Below, piece by piece: positions 35,969 through 44,795 of a stretch of DNA of 64,000 nucleotides. Under the pieces are notes generated by a model. That model had not been told where the DNA came from and did no database searches. It was given only the letters and a program-made list of their open reading frames with translations. A program made the translations under genes and the position numbers. Every line of letters begins with the position of its first letter. Position 1 is the first letter of the stretch. Origin of the DNA: Lactobacillus kullabergensis (GTDB lineage: Bacteria; Bacillota; Bacilli; Lactobacillales; Lactobacillaceae); NCBI RefSeq assembly GCF_000967195.1, contig NZ_KQ033871.1, positions 1,323,454 to 1,387,453 on the forward strand, written 5' to 3'.

Positions 35969-36739
35969 TTAGTAAATACCGTAAAGCATGCGAAACTTCA
36001 CATAGTTTTTATATTTTTTAAATTTATCTATTTTAAAGAATATATAATGATAGCCGTAACTGGGATCATTTATCTCAACATCACCAAAACGAACTGTATC
36101 CATAAAATCAGCTACGGTATCTTTCATAGTATCAGAGGTATCAATCTTCCAATTCTGATAAAAGTGTTTTTGCTTTTTAGATGCAAGAAAATCTGTTTCG
36201 TTACCCTTTTTTAATTTAAAACCACCTTTTGGATCAATAAAGTCTTTATAAAAAGCTTTAAGTAAAATGTTAGGAGTTAATTTAATTCTTTTGACCTTGA
36301 TATTCTGCTTTTTCTTAAAAGCTATGCCATGAATTATTGCATTATCCCTAGTTTTATAGTGCATGATGAAGTTACCTTTTGAAAAGTCTGCACTAACCGC
36401 GTGAGCCTTTAATTGTTTAAATCTCGGATAATATGAAGATTTAACTGGTTTCATATTTTTAGTGTATTTGGTATATCCACTATGATCGGTGACAACATAG
36501 CCATTCATATGAATCCAAGGATTCTTAGCATAGGCTTTTTTAGAGGCCTTTTTTTGTAATTTATAGCAGTAATCATACTTTTTAGGATGTTTTTTTGGAA
36601 TTAGATGCTTAAGGCTATGAAAATTGTATTCATTATAGGAAGCCTTTATTTCAGAACTTTTTGCAGTAAACGGCAAGGCTAGACTGACTAACCCTATAGT
36701 TATGTAAGCCAAAATTTTGGCAGTTTTAAGATGCTTCAT
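35969..36739 (-). CDS. Secreted Lys/Tyr-rich protein of unknown function
   Basis: 256 residues with a signal peptide (positive start MKHLKTAK, hydrophobic IGLVSLALPFTA, likely cleavage near residue 28). The mature part is basic and aromatic (KKHPKKYDYCYKLQKK, KNPWIHMNGYVV), with no lipobox, LPXTG or SLAP pair that I can recognise. It is probably exported and may cling to the wall by charge. Last gene of the surface cluster, with its own terminator. Function unknown. Confidence 0.7.
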   Translation of the reverse strand: MKHLKTAKILAYITIGLVSLALPFTAKSSEIKASYNEYNFHSLKHLIPKKHPKKYDYCYKLQKKASKKAYAKNPWIHMNGYVVTDHSGYTKYTKNMKPVKSSYYPRFKQLKAHAVSADFSKGNFIMHYKTRDNAIIHGIAFKKKQNIKVKRIKLTPNILLKAFYKDFIDPKGGFKLKKGNETDFLASKKQKHFYQNWKIDTSDTMKDTVADFMDTVRFGDVEINDPSYGYHYIFFKIDKFKKYKNYVKFRMLYGIY

Positions 36740-36859
36740 TTTTACCTCAAAGGACGTTTAATATTATTGAAATTATAGTTGCTAAATTTTTTGGCTAATT
36801 TTTTAGTTTCAAAGTAACCCATACTAAAACTGGATTATATCTTAACCTACAATTAGAAA

Positions 36860-37804
36860 CTAACGAATTAACCCTTTAATAATTGAAGGGTTAACGCCGT
36901 CAAACATGCCTTTAGTATCTGATAAATTACTGATATCCCAGCCATTTAAGTTGAGCTCAATCAAACCACTATCACCAAAGAACATATTTGATGTAGTAAC
37001 GTCATCTTCATGTTCTAAAGCGTACAGATCCCAACTACTAAGATCTAATTTTTCTAACTTTGGATCATTAGCAAATAATTCATCAAAGTTTTTACATTGT
37101 CCAGCATATACTCTTTCGAGACCAGTAATGTCACGCAAATTCGCAAAGTTAGCAAAAGTGCTCCCTGCATAATCTACACTTAAAGAAACATTTGTATCTA
37201 TACTAATGTGTTCTACTTCGCTAATTGCTAAGCTCCGACCTCTATTTAATTTTGCACCGTTTATTTTTTCAGCAATACCATCGTTATAATCACCAAGAGT
37301 ATTATTTTCACCATACGCAGAAATGTGTACTGTCCTAGTTGCTGGAGAATATGTTAAGTTACAATCACCAAATTCACCCACTTTATATAATTTACTTGAT
37401 GAAGAATCGTCTTCTACGGGCTTACTAGTAGAACTATTGTTATCTTTAGAATTTGAAACATTGTTTGGTAATTTAGACTTTATAAATTTAGCATTTGCAG
37501 CGACAATGTATAAACCACTGCCTATTCTGTAATATTTACGATGTTTAATATATTTTGTGCCATAAACTTTTACTCGTTTATCCTTTTTGTAAGCTTTTAA
37601 TTCTAAGCGGTGACCTTTTTTATTATAAATATATGCTTTCTTTGTCAACTTAGCTTTTTTTGCTGAAGCTGCTTGAACTGTCTGAATGCTTTGTGACTGC
37701 TTTGGCAAAATAGTTAAGGCAGTTCCCCCAAGTAGTCCTAAAATTGTGGCATTTAATATTAATTTTCTGCTCAATTGATGCTTTTTATTATAATTAGAGT
37801 TCAT
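36860..37804 (-). CDS. SLAP-domain surface protein with BspA-type leucine-rich repeats
   Basis: A 314-residue secreted protein. A signal peptide (about 1-46, ending TVQAA) is followed by a SLAP wall-binding domain (about 47-113: KKAKLTKKAYIYNKKGHRLE, then KYIKHRKYYRIG). After a Ser/Asn/Asp linker come BspA/DUF285-type repeats (about 145-312) such as FANLRDITGLERVY and LEKLDLSSWDLYAL. BspA repeats bind host or bacterial surfaces in other species. Here they lie C-terminal and the SLAP domain N-terminal. A stem TTAACCCTT/AAGGGTTAA lies inside the 3' end of the gene. Confidence 0.85.
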   Translation of the reverse strand: MNSNYNKKHQLSRKLILNATILGLLGGTALTILPKQSQSIQTVQAASAKKAKLTKKAYIYNKKGHRLELKAYKKDKRVKVYGTKYIKHRKYYRIGSGLYIVAANAKFIKSKLPNNVSNSKDNNSSTSKPVEDDSSSSKLYKVGEFGDCNLTYSPATRTVHISAYGENNTLGDYNDGIAEKINGAKLNRGRSLAISEVEHISIDTNVSLSVDYAGSTFANFANLRDITGLERVYAGQCKNFDELFANDPKLEKLDLSSWDLYALEHEDDVTTSNMFFGDSGLIELNLNGWDISNLSDTKGMFDGVNPSIIKGLIR

Positions 37805-38015
37805 TTCTAAAGTTCTCCTTCATCTAAAATTATATTAACTAGTTGCACCTTAAATTTTATTTCTTAAGTTTTAATTAAGCAACATAAATCACATTATAAT
37901 TTGATAATTTTTTAAAAACAATTTATTTTAGTATATACAAGAATAAATATATACGTTAAGCATAATTTTTCCATCAATGTTTTCGCACTATGCCTGTACT
38001 ACATTAATCAAAAAA

Positions 38016-38043
38016 ACACTAAACTAATAAATAGTCTAGTGCT
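38016..38043 (-). terminator. Terminator of the NlpC/P60 gene
   Basis: AACACTAAACTA and TAGTCTAGTGCT pair with a small loop. On the minus strand it is followed by TTTTTTTGATT. The remaining gap to the SLAP-repeat gene (37805-38010) is AT-rich with no gene seen. Confidence 0.82.
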
Positions 38044-38086
38044 AAAAATTCATTTTAAGCATTCTGAAAAAATAGCTTAAATTTTT

Positions 38087-39184
38087 CTATGACATTTGAT
38101 GAACCTTTTGAATTTTTGTTACTGGAAATACACGTTTAGCATAATAGTATGGGCGGAAATTGGCATTCCATACTGTTACGCCAGCATTAGGCCAAGAATG
38201 TAAGACTTTATTATTGCCTAAATAAATCCCTACGTGATAACAAGTTGGCTTTGGTTGACCATAAAAAATTAAATCCCCCCGCTTTAATTTATTAAGGCTA
38301 ACCGTTTGCAAAGTCGGACTTTGAACAAATGAACGACAGCCCCATTCATGAGTAGCATGCCATCTCGGGTTAGCAGGAGAGGGATCAATTCCTGTTGCAT
38401 ACATACATTGCATTACTAAACCAGAACAATCTACAGAGGTTCCTGGTTTTTTAGTAGTAAAATCAACCCAAGCTGTACCAGCATTCTTATATTGGTAACC
38501 ACGCTTGATAAAAGCATTAACATAATCATTTCTGGTAGAAGCATAGTTTAAGCTTTTATCAAGTGGACTGGTATAGAAACCCTTGAGATGCAAACTCTTC
38601 ATATGTAATTGGCGATACCTTTTTGGTATTTGATAACGCCTAACAGTATTTATAGTAATTTTGTTACTCTTAGCTGCTGTAGCATCTTTTGTTTTAGGAG
38701 CATAAAGTCTCCAGGTTGAATGTTTGTGATGATACCAAGATGAAGGATAAGTTATTTTAAAGGTTCCCTCTTTATTTGTTGAAAACTTTTGAACATTAAC
38801 GTATTTTTTGCCGTTCCATTTTTGCAAACTGACTGATCTTTTTTCATGGCTATTTAATGCTACTTGATCAGTAATTTTATCGCCCGCTGTCCATTTAAAT
38901 CTTGTATGTAATTTGTTAAATTTGGTTTTAATTTTTTCAGGTGCTTTAGGCTCTTCTGTGGGTTTATTCGAATTTTCAGTATCACCTGTATTATCAGATT
39001 GGTTAGAACCGTCAGCGTTATTTGTCTCATTGGTATCATTAGTTAACTGACTATCTTGATTATTTTGTGATTCATCAGTTACTGGTGATCCACTAGTTTG
39101 TGCACTAACAACTGAAGTAGTACCAATATTTGCAATTAGAGTAATAGCAGCAATGCCCAAAAATAATTGCTTTTTATATTTCAT
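38087..39184 (-). CDS. Secreted NlpC/P60 peptidoglycan endopeptidase
   Basis: 365 residues that cut peptide stems of peptidoglycan outside the cell. A signal peptide (about 1-28), then an Asn/Asp/Thr/Ser-rich linker (30-80), an Ig-like or wall-binding middle (about 85-185) and a C-terminal NlpC/P60 domain (about 215-355). Catalytic Cys253 lies in VDCSGLVMQC, His317 in CYHVGIYLGN and a further His329 in VLHSWP. The insertion between Cys and His (ATGIDPSPANPRWHATHEWG) resembles amidase/hydrolase variants. A second such gene lies at the right end of the cluster. Confidence 0.88.
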   Translation of the reverse strand: MKYKKQLFLGIAAITLIANIGTTSVVSAQTSGSPVTDESQNNQDSQLTNDTNETNNADGSNQSDNTGDTENSNKPTEEPKAPEKIKTKFNKLHTRFKWTAGDKITDQVALNSHEKRSVSLQKWNGKKYVNVQKFSTNKEGTFKITYPSSWYHHKHSTWRLYAPKTKDATAAKSNKITINTVRRYQIPKRYRQLHMKSLHLKGFYTSPLDKSLNYASTRNDYVNAFIKRGYQYKNAGTAWVDFTTKKPGTSVDCSGLVMQCMYATGIDPSPANPRWHATHEWGCRSFVQSPTLQTVSLNKLKRGDLIFYGQPKPTCYHVGIYLGNNKVLHSWPNAGVTVWNANFRPYYYAKRVFPVTKIQKVHQMS

Positions 39185-39259
39185 ATTCTTTCCTCTTTTT
39201 CAAAAAATAAGATACAAAATAATAATATCATAAAACTATTATTAGAGCGTTAAAACATT

Positions 39260-40288
39260 TTAATAGCTCAGCGCTCTGTACCCATCTCGACTCCAATAGC
39301 TGATGAAGTCAGCACTATTAATTTGAGCTTTGGTCCCTGTCCACGGATCATTGTAGTACAGTTGTTGATTATGATATCCAGTCAAAGTAAGTGCATGATT
39401 AGAAAAACCATCCATACCATTAACCCAAACAACTACTAAGTGAGAGTGTAGCAATTTATTTTTAATTGCACTTAACCCACAACTAGTCATAATTTTAGCC
39501 TTGCCCAGATATTTTTTGACAACGCCCTTTAATCCACCAGGTGCTACCCAATAGCCTGCCGGATAAGCTTTGTAAGGAGAACCGATAAAACCTTTGTTGG
39601 GATTACTGCTACGAGGAGTTTCATTAGCAATTTTTAATTTAGACACTTTTTTACCAGCAAAATTAATCATCATTGTAGCTGCTGTCATTTCGCACCCAGT
39701 TGGTAATTCCGGTCTTTGACAAATACATTTAGCATAGTTTTTTATGCCCTTGACTACTCCCTTTTTAATCCAATAATAGGCTTTCTTGGTAGATACTGAT
39801 TTCTCACTTCTTTTACCGTTAGTCATATAGTAGCTGTAGGTAGATTTACGCGGTGTTTTTCTTAGTCCACTTAGCAAAACACCGTGTTTATTAAACAAGT
39901 AATGGTATTTTTTTAATTTTACAAGTCCTTTGACTTTTTTGTTATTTTTGTAAAAATATTTTTTCTTTCCCCTTTTGATCCAACCCTGTTTAATTTTGGG
40001 TTTTACCTGTGGAGTCTTTTTATTTTGCTCTTTTTTCGGCGTTTCATTATCAGTATTCTGCTTATTTTGGTCACTATTACTATCTACGGTTTTATTATCA
40101 TTTGCACTAGAACCAGCATTATCATTATTTTTGATATCAGATTTGTTTTTATCATTAGTATTATTATTTTGAGCATTAACTGTAGTATCTTCAGAATAGC
40201 CACTGGAGTCCGCTTTTACGGTATTTGCTGCCTGAGTCTCAAACAATGAAATAATAAATACTAGCCAAAAAATATATCTTTTTTTCAT
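39260..40288 (-). CDS. Secreted C39-like cysteine peptidase with wall-binding repeats
   Basis: 342 residues. Signal peptide (about 1-26), very Asn/Asp/Lys-rich linker (30-95), then aromatic-Gly repeats like choline/glucan-binding units (about 100-180: GWIKRGKKKYFYKNNKKVKG, YHYLFNKHGVL). The C-terminal peptidase_C39_2-like domain (185-342) has Cys199 (PTGCEMTAATMM), His298 (SNHALTLTGYH) and Asp314 (YYNDPWTG), the right order for a papain-like triad. It is not fused to an ABC exporter, so it is not a bacteriocin leader peptidase of the usual type. Substrate unknown. Confidence 0.83.
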   Translation of the reverse strand: MKKRYIFWLVFIISLFETQAANTVKADSSGYSEDTTVNAQNNNTNDKNKSDIKNNDNAGSSANDNKTVDSNSDQNKQNTDNETPKKEQNKKTPQVKPKIKQGWIKRGKKKYFYKNNKKVKGLVKLKKYHYLFNKHGVLLSGLRKTPRKSTYSYYMTNGKRSEKSVSTKKAYYWIKKGVVKGIKNYAKCICQRPELPTGCEMTAATMMINFAGKKVSKLKIANETPRSSNPNKGFIGSPYKAYPAGYWVAPGGLKGVVKKYLGKAKIMTSCGLSAIKNKLLHSHLVVVWVNGMDGFSNHALTLTGYHNQQLYYNDPWTGTKAQINSADFISYWSRDGYRALSY

Positions 40289-40421
40289 TATATTTACCTT
40301 TAATAATATGAGTTATATTGCGGATATATTCAGTTTGTTGGACATATTAGAACTATTAATTAAACAACTTATTAGAACAATACTAATTCATTGCCACTAG
40401 ATAGCTTTTAAAAATACGTCT

Positions 40422-41369
40422 TTAATATATAACGCCAACTGAAGAAAAAATCTGGCCACTCTTTTTATCTGCTAACGCACCAAGACCAATTGTTTTATCG
40501 TTAGGAGCAAGCAAAATATCTCGATGTCCCCAATTAGACTGCGCATCATTATAAATATATTCATAAAGCATGTTATCAGCAACCAAAGCACTGCTTGCAG
40601 TATTTTTAGCATTAATCAGCTCGTTATTTGAGCGATCTATGGTTGCACCCCAAGGAAACATTGCTAGACATTCAGCAGTAGTTTTACGCACGATACCTGC
40701 TTTATTGAAAAAATCATTCAAAATAAAATTACCGGCAGAATCATTATGGGAAAAATTATCAGGCAATAATTTGGTTCTTTCCTGTACAACTTCATCCAGA
40801 TGAGAATCTTCCGTCACTGGGCTTAACCCACGTTTTGTTCTCTCATTATTCAACTCTTTTAAGAATTCCTGTCTAAATTCACTGATTGAAAAATCAGCAA
40901 TTGAGGAATTATTTTGAGCAGGTTGTGTTGTGCCTGTATTAGCTGAACTTGCTGGTTTATTAGTATCTACTGGATTGGCAGAATTACCTGAATTAGATTG
41001 AGTAGGTTGATTTACAGGCTGTTTTTGTGGCTTTTTAACTTTTGACTTAATATTTGCAACATCTTTTACCAGAACAAATCTATTTTTAGTTACAAGATAG
41101 AATTTTTTCCCTTTTATTTTCTTAGCTTTTTTAACAACTGTTAGCTTCTTGCCCTTTTTTAAAATCTTTTTCTTTAACTTCTTGCCTTTTTTATTATAGT
41201 AATATGTTCTTTTTTTGACTTTTACCCTTTTAACAGCTGGTGCTTTCAAAACCACACTGCTGGAAACTTTCTTAGCTTCTGTGGTCGTTGAGCCAAAAGA
41301 CAGACCGCTTGCCATGCTTGTAAAAGTTAATAGTACTGCGACAGTTTTACGATAATTAAATTTTTTCAT
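40422..41369 (-). CDS. Secreted SLAP-CAP domain protein
   Basis: 315 residues: signal peptide (1-32, ending TTTEA), a strongly basic SLAP domain (about 48-108, KKRTYYYNKKGKKLKKK), a Ser/Asn/Pro-rich linker and a C-terminal CAP (SCP/PR-1) domain (about 165-315). CAP features are FLKELNNERTKRGLSP, FSHND and NWGHRDILLAPNDKTIGLG. CAP proteins are secreted and stable; bacterial roles are poorly known. The gene lies 11 bases upstream of nothing else: it is followed on the same strand by the C39-like gene. Confidence 0.86.
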   Translation of the reverse strand: MKKFNYRKTVAVLLTFTSMASGLSFGSTTTEAKKVSSSVVLKAPAVKRVKVKKRTYYYNKKGKKLKKKILKKGKKLTVVKKAKKIKGKKFYLVTKNRFVLVKDVANIKSKVKKPQKQPVNQPTQSNSGNSANPVDTNKPASSANTGTTQPAQNNSSIADFSISEFRQEFLKELNNERTKRGLSPVTEDSHLDEVVQERTKLLPDNFSHNDSAGNFILNDFFNKAGIVRKTTAECLAMFPWGATIDRSNNELINAKNTASSALVADNMLYEYIYNDAQSNWGHRDILLAPNDKTIGLGALADKKSGQIFSSVGVIY

Positions 41370-41380
41370 TGCTTTCTCCT

Positions 41381-41950
41381 TTATTTAATAATAACTCTTA
41401 GTCCAGTTGGTGCTTTTTGATAAAACCATTTTGCATCGCTTGTGCTTAAATGAATACAACCATGAGAGGTTGGCTTTTTACCTAATTTGTTAGCTACCTT
41501 TTTAATTAATTTATGATGAATATTCCGCGGATTTTCATGAAAAAGATATAAACCACCTTGCAGCCAACCTACTGCAAATCTTGCACCCATTTTCTCACTG
41601 GCAGAATAAAACCACGGTGCCCGATAAGTATTAATACGAAAATGTCCCTTAGGTGTTGAGTTATGTGCTCCAGTTGAAACATAAAATTCGTATCTGGTTT
41701 TGTGACCACGAATCAAATACGCGCGTTGCTTTTTTAATGAAACTACTATCTTATCTTTTTTAGCGCTCATCCCTTGAGGATATGGTTTAATTTCAGAAGA
41801 TTTAGTATAACTAATCGGTTTACGCATATATTCTCGTGGAATTTCACTAACGGATTTTGCAAAGATTTTCTTTTGCCCAAAATTTAATATGAATCCGCCA
41901 ATAATAATTAAAAAGCAAACTATTACAAATTTATTCTTTTTTATTTTCAC
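41381..41950 (-). CDS. L,D-transpeptidase (YkuD/ErfK family)
   Basis: 189 residues, anchored or secreted through an N-terminal helix (FVIVCFLIIIGGFILNF). The catalytic core runs from about 67 (KIVVSLKKQRAYLI) to the signature SHGCIHLST, with Cys165 as nucleophile and His163. These enzymes make 3-3 cross-links or attach proteins, using tetrapeptide stems. That substrate is produced by a D,D-carboxypeptidase, and the gene for one lies directly upstream but is broken. RBS and spacing suggest co-transcription with it. Confidence 0.9.
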   Translation of the reverse strand: MKIKKNKFVIVCFLIIIGGFILNFGQKKIFAKSVSEIPREYMRKPISYTKSSEIKPYPQGMSAKKDKIVVSLKKQRAYLIRGHKTRYEFYVSTGAHNSTPKGHFRINTYRAPWFYSASEKMGARFAVGWLQGGLYLFHENPRNIHHKLIKKVANKLGKKPTSHGCIHLSTSDAKWFYQKAPTGLRVIIK

Positions 41951-41981
41951 TATCTATTACTCACCTTCTTTAATATGTCGA

Positions 41982-43002
41982 CTAACTACGATGCTTATAC
42001 GTAAATTTTACTAATTTATTGGCATCCGAAAACTCATTTTTGTCATGCAGTACAACTACAATTCTTCCAGTGCCTTTTTTATAGCTACCAACAAAACAAT
42101 AGCCTGAGCGTGGCGTCCAACCTGTTTTCATACCGTCTGTTTTTAAGGATTTAACGTTATACTTACGACCAGGTAACGTATCATTATAGTTATGTAATTT
42201 CTGGCCTGCCACATACATCTCAGGTGTGGCAAAAAATTTCATCAAACTGGGATAATCATGAGCAACATGATAACCAATTATTGCTAGATCTTTTGCTGAC
42301 AATAAGTTTCCTGAACTCCAAGCACCTTTAACATAATACCCATAAGGTGCTAAATCACTGTTTTCAAGCCCTGAAGCTGATACGAAATTTGCAGAAAGAT
42401 GCCATAGCTTTGCTTGTTTATTCATCATTGTGATGAATTTCTTATTTGAACCTGCAACCCATTGACCCAATCGAATTGCAGAGTTATTGTCGGAATCAAT
42501 TATTGCTGAAGACATGATCTCTTTGACAGTATACTTTTTTCCTTTTTTTACATGAAAGCAGTTAAGGTTGGGATTCTTGGCCATTTTTACCAAAGGGCTG
42601 GAAAACTTGAGCTTTTTTTCCAATCATGCGGATTACGGGCAAGCTTGCGTCTGGCTAAATAAATTGTCATTAGTTTCCCAGTAGATGCTGTTAAATAGCA
42701 CTTCTTCGCATTTTTTGCCAACAGTATTTCTCCAGTCTTACGATCCAAAACTAGGTAAGCTTTTGCTTTGGTTTTAGGCTTTTTTCCATGAATATACTTA
42801 GTATATTTGCCAACTGATTGGTCTTGATTGTGACTATAAACTGTAGTTTTATGTTTTTTCTTTTTAGTTTTTTGATCCACTTTATTGTTTGCACTATTGC
42901 TGTCAATTTGAATGGTTTCATCAGCCTGAACTACAGAAGCGCTAACAAAAAAGCTGCTATTATAGAAAAAAGTCCAAAAATAAACTTATTTTTGACTTGC
43001 AC
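41982..43002 (-). pseudogene. D-alanyl-D-alanine carboxypeptidase (DacA/PBP5-type), two frameshifts
   Basis: The reading starts at a GTG (43002) after AGGGAGGT and gives a signal peptide (MQVKNKFIFGLFSIIAAF). The frame breaks at a run of six A/T (42947-42952). With one more base it continues VSASVVQA, DETIQIDSN and on to SxxK (ASTGKL). It breaks again at a run of seven (42613-42619); one more base joins LARNPHDWKK to the second half, with SxN (SDNN) and KTG (DGMKTGWTPRSGYC). Repaired, it would be 340 residues with all PBP motifs. As written no full protein is made. Real decay, phase variation and base-calling error all fit. Confidence 0.82.
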
Positions 43003-43130
43003 CTATACCTCCCTAAACATTTTCAAATTTAAAATTACAAGTGATATTTTAAAATTAATTAACTATAAATTTCATTATATTATAAAATGGTAAATGTAGT
43101 TAAATTTTTTTAAAATTGATTGGAGCTAAA

Positions 43131-44270
43131 ATGTTAAGCAAATCCAAATTATTTTTAGTGGCTATCAGCATATTGCTTATGAGCACATTTATTTTTAATG
43201 AAAGAGTTTCTGCTGCAACTACTAATACACCAAGTATTGTTGATCAGCAGAACAATGAGCAAAAAGAGCAAACTCAATCTAATTCTGACACTAGTGATGA
43301 TTCTAATTCTGACAATAATCAGATAGAAGATTCTAATACGAACGATAATAACTCTGGTTCAAACGGGGCAATTAACACTAATAAAAAGCACAAAAAAGTG
43401 CCAAAGGTTGTCTATTCTAAGAAAAAAGGTAGTGGTAAAATTTACCAAACCCATTATCGCTTTAGTAAAACATTAACTGGCAAAAAGCTTTCAGCCAAAA
43501 ATTGGTATAAAAGACAAATTAGTTACAGCAAATTAGCCAAAACTAACAAAGGGACTTTTGTTAAAACAAAGTACGGATGGTTAAATAAAAAAGCTTTCAA
43601 TCAGTTTCTATTAACTAAAAATAAAATCAATTATAAAATGAAAATTGTCAGAAATGCCAAATTGTATAACTTACCTGCCCACACTAATGATGCCAGAAAA
43701 ATAGGAACTAGCAAAAATTTGCATTTGAAGAATAAATGGGTTCATGTCAATATGATTGCCCATACTAACTTGTATGCAGTATATTATCGTTTTAAACATC
43801 GGGGACAAAATTATTGGATTTTAGGCCAAAATATCAAATATAATTTAAAGGCTCTAGAAGGCAACAAAAAGTCTCTTGAACGCACTATCAAAATCGGTGA
43901 AAAAATGATTGGTCATTCCAAATATGACGAAAAATCAAGACATTTTGACTGTTCTAGTTTTATGAATTATCTTTTTACTAAAGCAGGCCATCATCTAGGA
44001 TCAACCACATTTAGTCAATGTTATAATGGCAAACCCGTTAATTATAAAAACAAAAAACGTGGCGATCTCATTTTCTTCGATGATAAAGACGATGGTCATT
44101 TAGCCCATGTTGGAATGTACCTCGGAAAAGGATTATTTTTACATGATAGTCCATACACTGACAACGGTGGGGTTGGAGTTTCCAGTCTGCAAGACAATTT
44201 CTGGAACTCACGCAATTCAAAGTATTTATCAGTTCACTATCCTGATGGTATTGTCAGAAGAATTATGTAA
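43131..44270 (+). CDS. Secreted NlpC/P60 endopeptidase, divergent from the cluster
   Basis: 379 residues from the ATG at 43131, which has TTGGAG upstream (a TTG 15 bases earlier is less likely). Signal peptide (about 1-29), acidic Ser/Asn/Asp linker (35-85), two SH3/GW-like wall-binding segments (about 95-240) and NlpC/P60 domain (250-379) with Cys274 (FDCSSFMNY), His326 (LAHVGMYLG) and His338 (LHDSPYT). It is the only plus-strand gene of the surface cluster and faces the dacA remnant across a 128-base shared promoter region. Confidence 0.88.
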   Translation: MLSKSKLFLVAISILLMSTFIFNERVSAATTNTPSIVDQQNNEQKEQTQSNSDTSDDSNSDNNQIEDSNTNDNNSGSNGAINTNKKHKKVPKVVYSKKKGSGKIYQTHYRFSKTLTGKKLSAKNWYKRQISYSKLAKTNKGTFVKTKYGWLNKKAFNQFLLTKNKINYKMKIVRNAKLYNLPAHTNDARKIGTSKNLHLKNKWVHVNMIAHTNLYAVYYRFKHRGQNYWILGQNIKYNLKALEGNKKSLERTIKIGEKMIGHSKYDEKSRHFDCSSFMNYLFTKAGHHLGSTTFSQCYNGKPVNYKNKKRGDLIFFDDKDDGHLAHVGMYLGKGLFLHDSPYTDNGGVGVSSLQDNFWNSRNSKYLSVHYPDGIVRRIM

Positions 44271-44332
44271 AAAAATTATTAAAAGCCTTTAGCTTAAGTC
44301 CAATTTTAATAAAATCTCTTGAAAAATAAAAA

Positions 44333-44359
44333 GACGTATTTGCAAATTGCAAATACGCC
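44333..44359. terminator. Bidirectional terminator between NlpC/P60 and rplL
   Basis: GACGTATTTGCAA and TTGCAAATACGCC pair nearly perfectly, with A-rich and T-rich flanks (CTTTTTTTAAC on plus, TCTTTTTATTTTT on minus). It serves both converging genes. Confidence 0.9.
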
Positions 44360-44388
44360 TTTTTTTAACTTGTCCAATTGGACTACAA

Positions 44389-44754
44389 TTATTTCAATGT
44401 AACTGTAGCACCAACATCTTCAAGCTTAGATTTAATGTCGTTAGCTTCATCCTCAGAAACGCCTTCCTTAACGTTCTTAGGAGCGCCATCAACAAGATCT
44501 TTTGAGTCCTTAAGACCAAGTCCGGTAATATCACGAACTGCCTTAATAACCTTAACTTTTTCTTGGCCAGCTTCTGTCAATTCAACATCAAATGTTGACT
44601 TAGCAGCAGCTTCGCCGCCTGCAGCACCTGCAGCAGCAACTGGAGCAGCAGCAGAAACACCAAATTCATCTTCAATAGCCTTTACCAGGTCATTTAATTC
44701 AAGAATTGAAGCACCTTTTAAGTCTTCAATAATCTTATCAGTATCTAAAGCCAT
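44389..44754 (-). CDS. rplL: 50S ribosomal protein L7/L12
   Basis: Stalk protein that recruits translation factors. 121 residues: N-terminal dimerisation helix ([20 protein letters not shown]), Ala/Gly hinge ([12 protein letters not shown]) and C-terminal domain ([32 protein letters not shown]). Follows rplJ. The surface cluster starts beyond its terminator. Confidence 0.99.
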   Translation of the reverse strand: MALDTDKIIEDLKGASILELNDLVKAIEDEFGVSAAAPVAAAGAAGGEAAAKSTFDVELTEAGQEKVKVIKAVRDITGLGLKDSKDLVDGAPKNVKEGVSEDEANDIKSKLEDVGATVTLK

Positions 44755-44795
44755 ACTTATTTATCCTCCGAAATTTTAGATATAAATTATTTTAT

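Noticed and set aside
42613-42619. Programmed -1 frameshift at the dacA A-run
   Set aside because: The heptamer in frame would be G-AAA-AAA, not X-XXY-YYZ, and there is a second break at 42947, so slippage or decay is simpler.
42587-42880. Separate 97-codon gene in the dacA region
   Set aside because: Its apparent start is an internal GTG of the dacA frame; its reading continues upstream to the signal peptide and it ends just after the frameshift.
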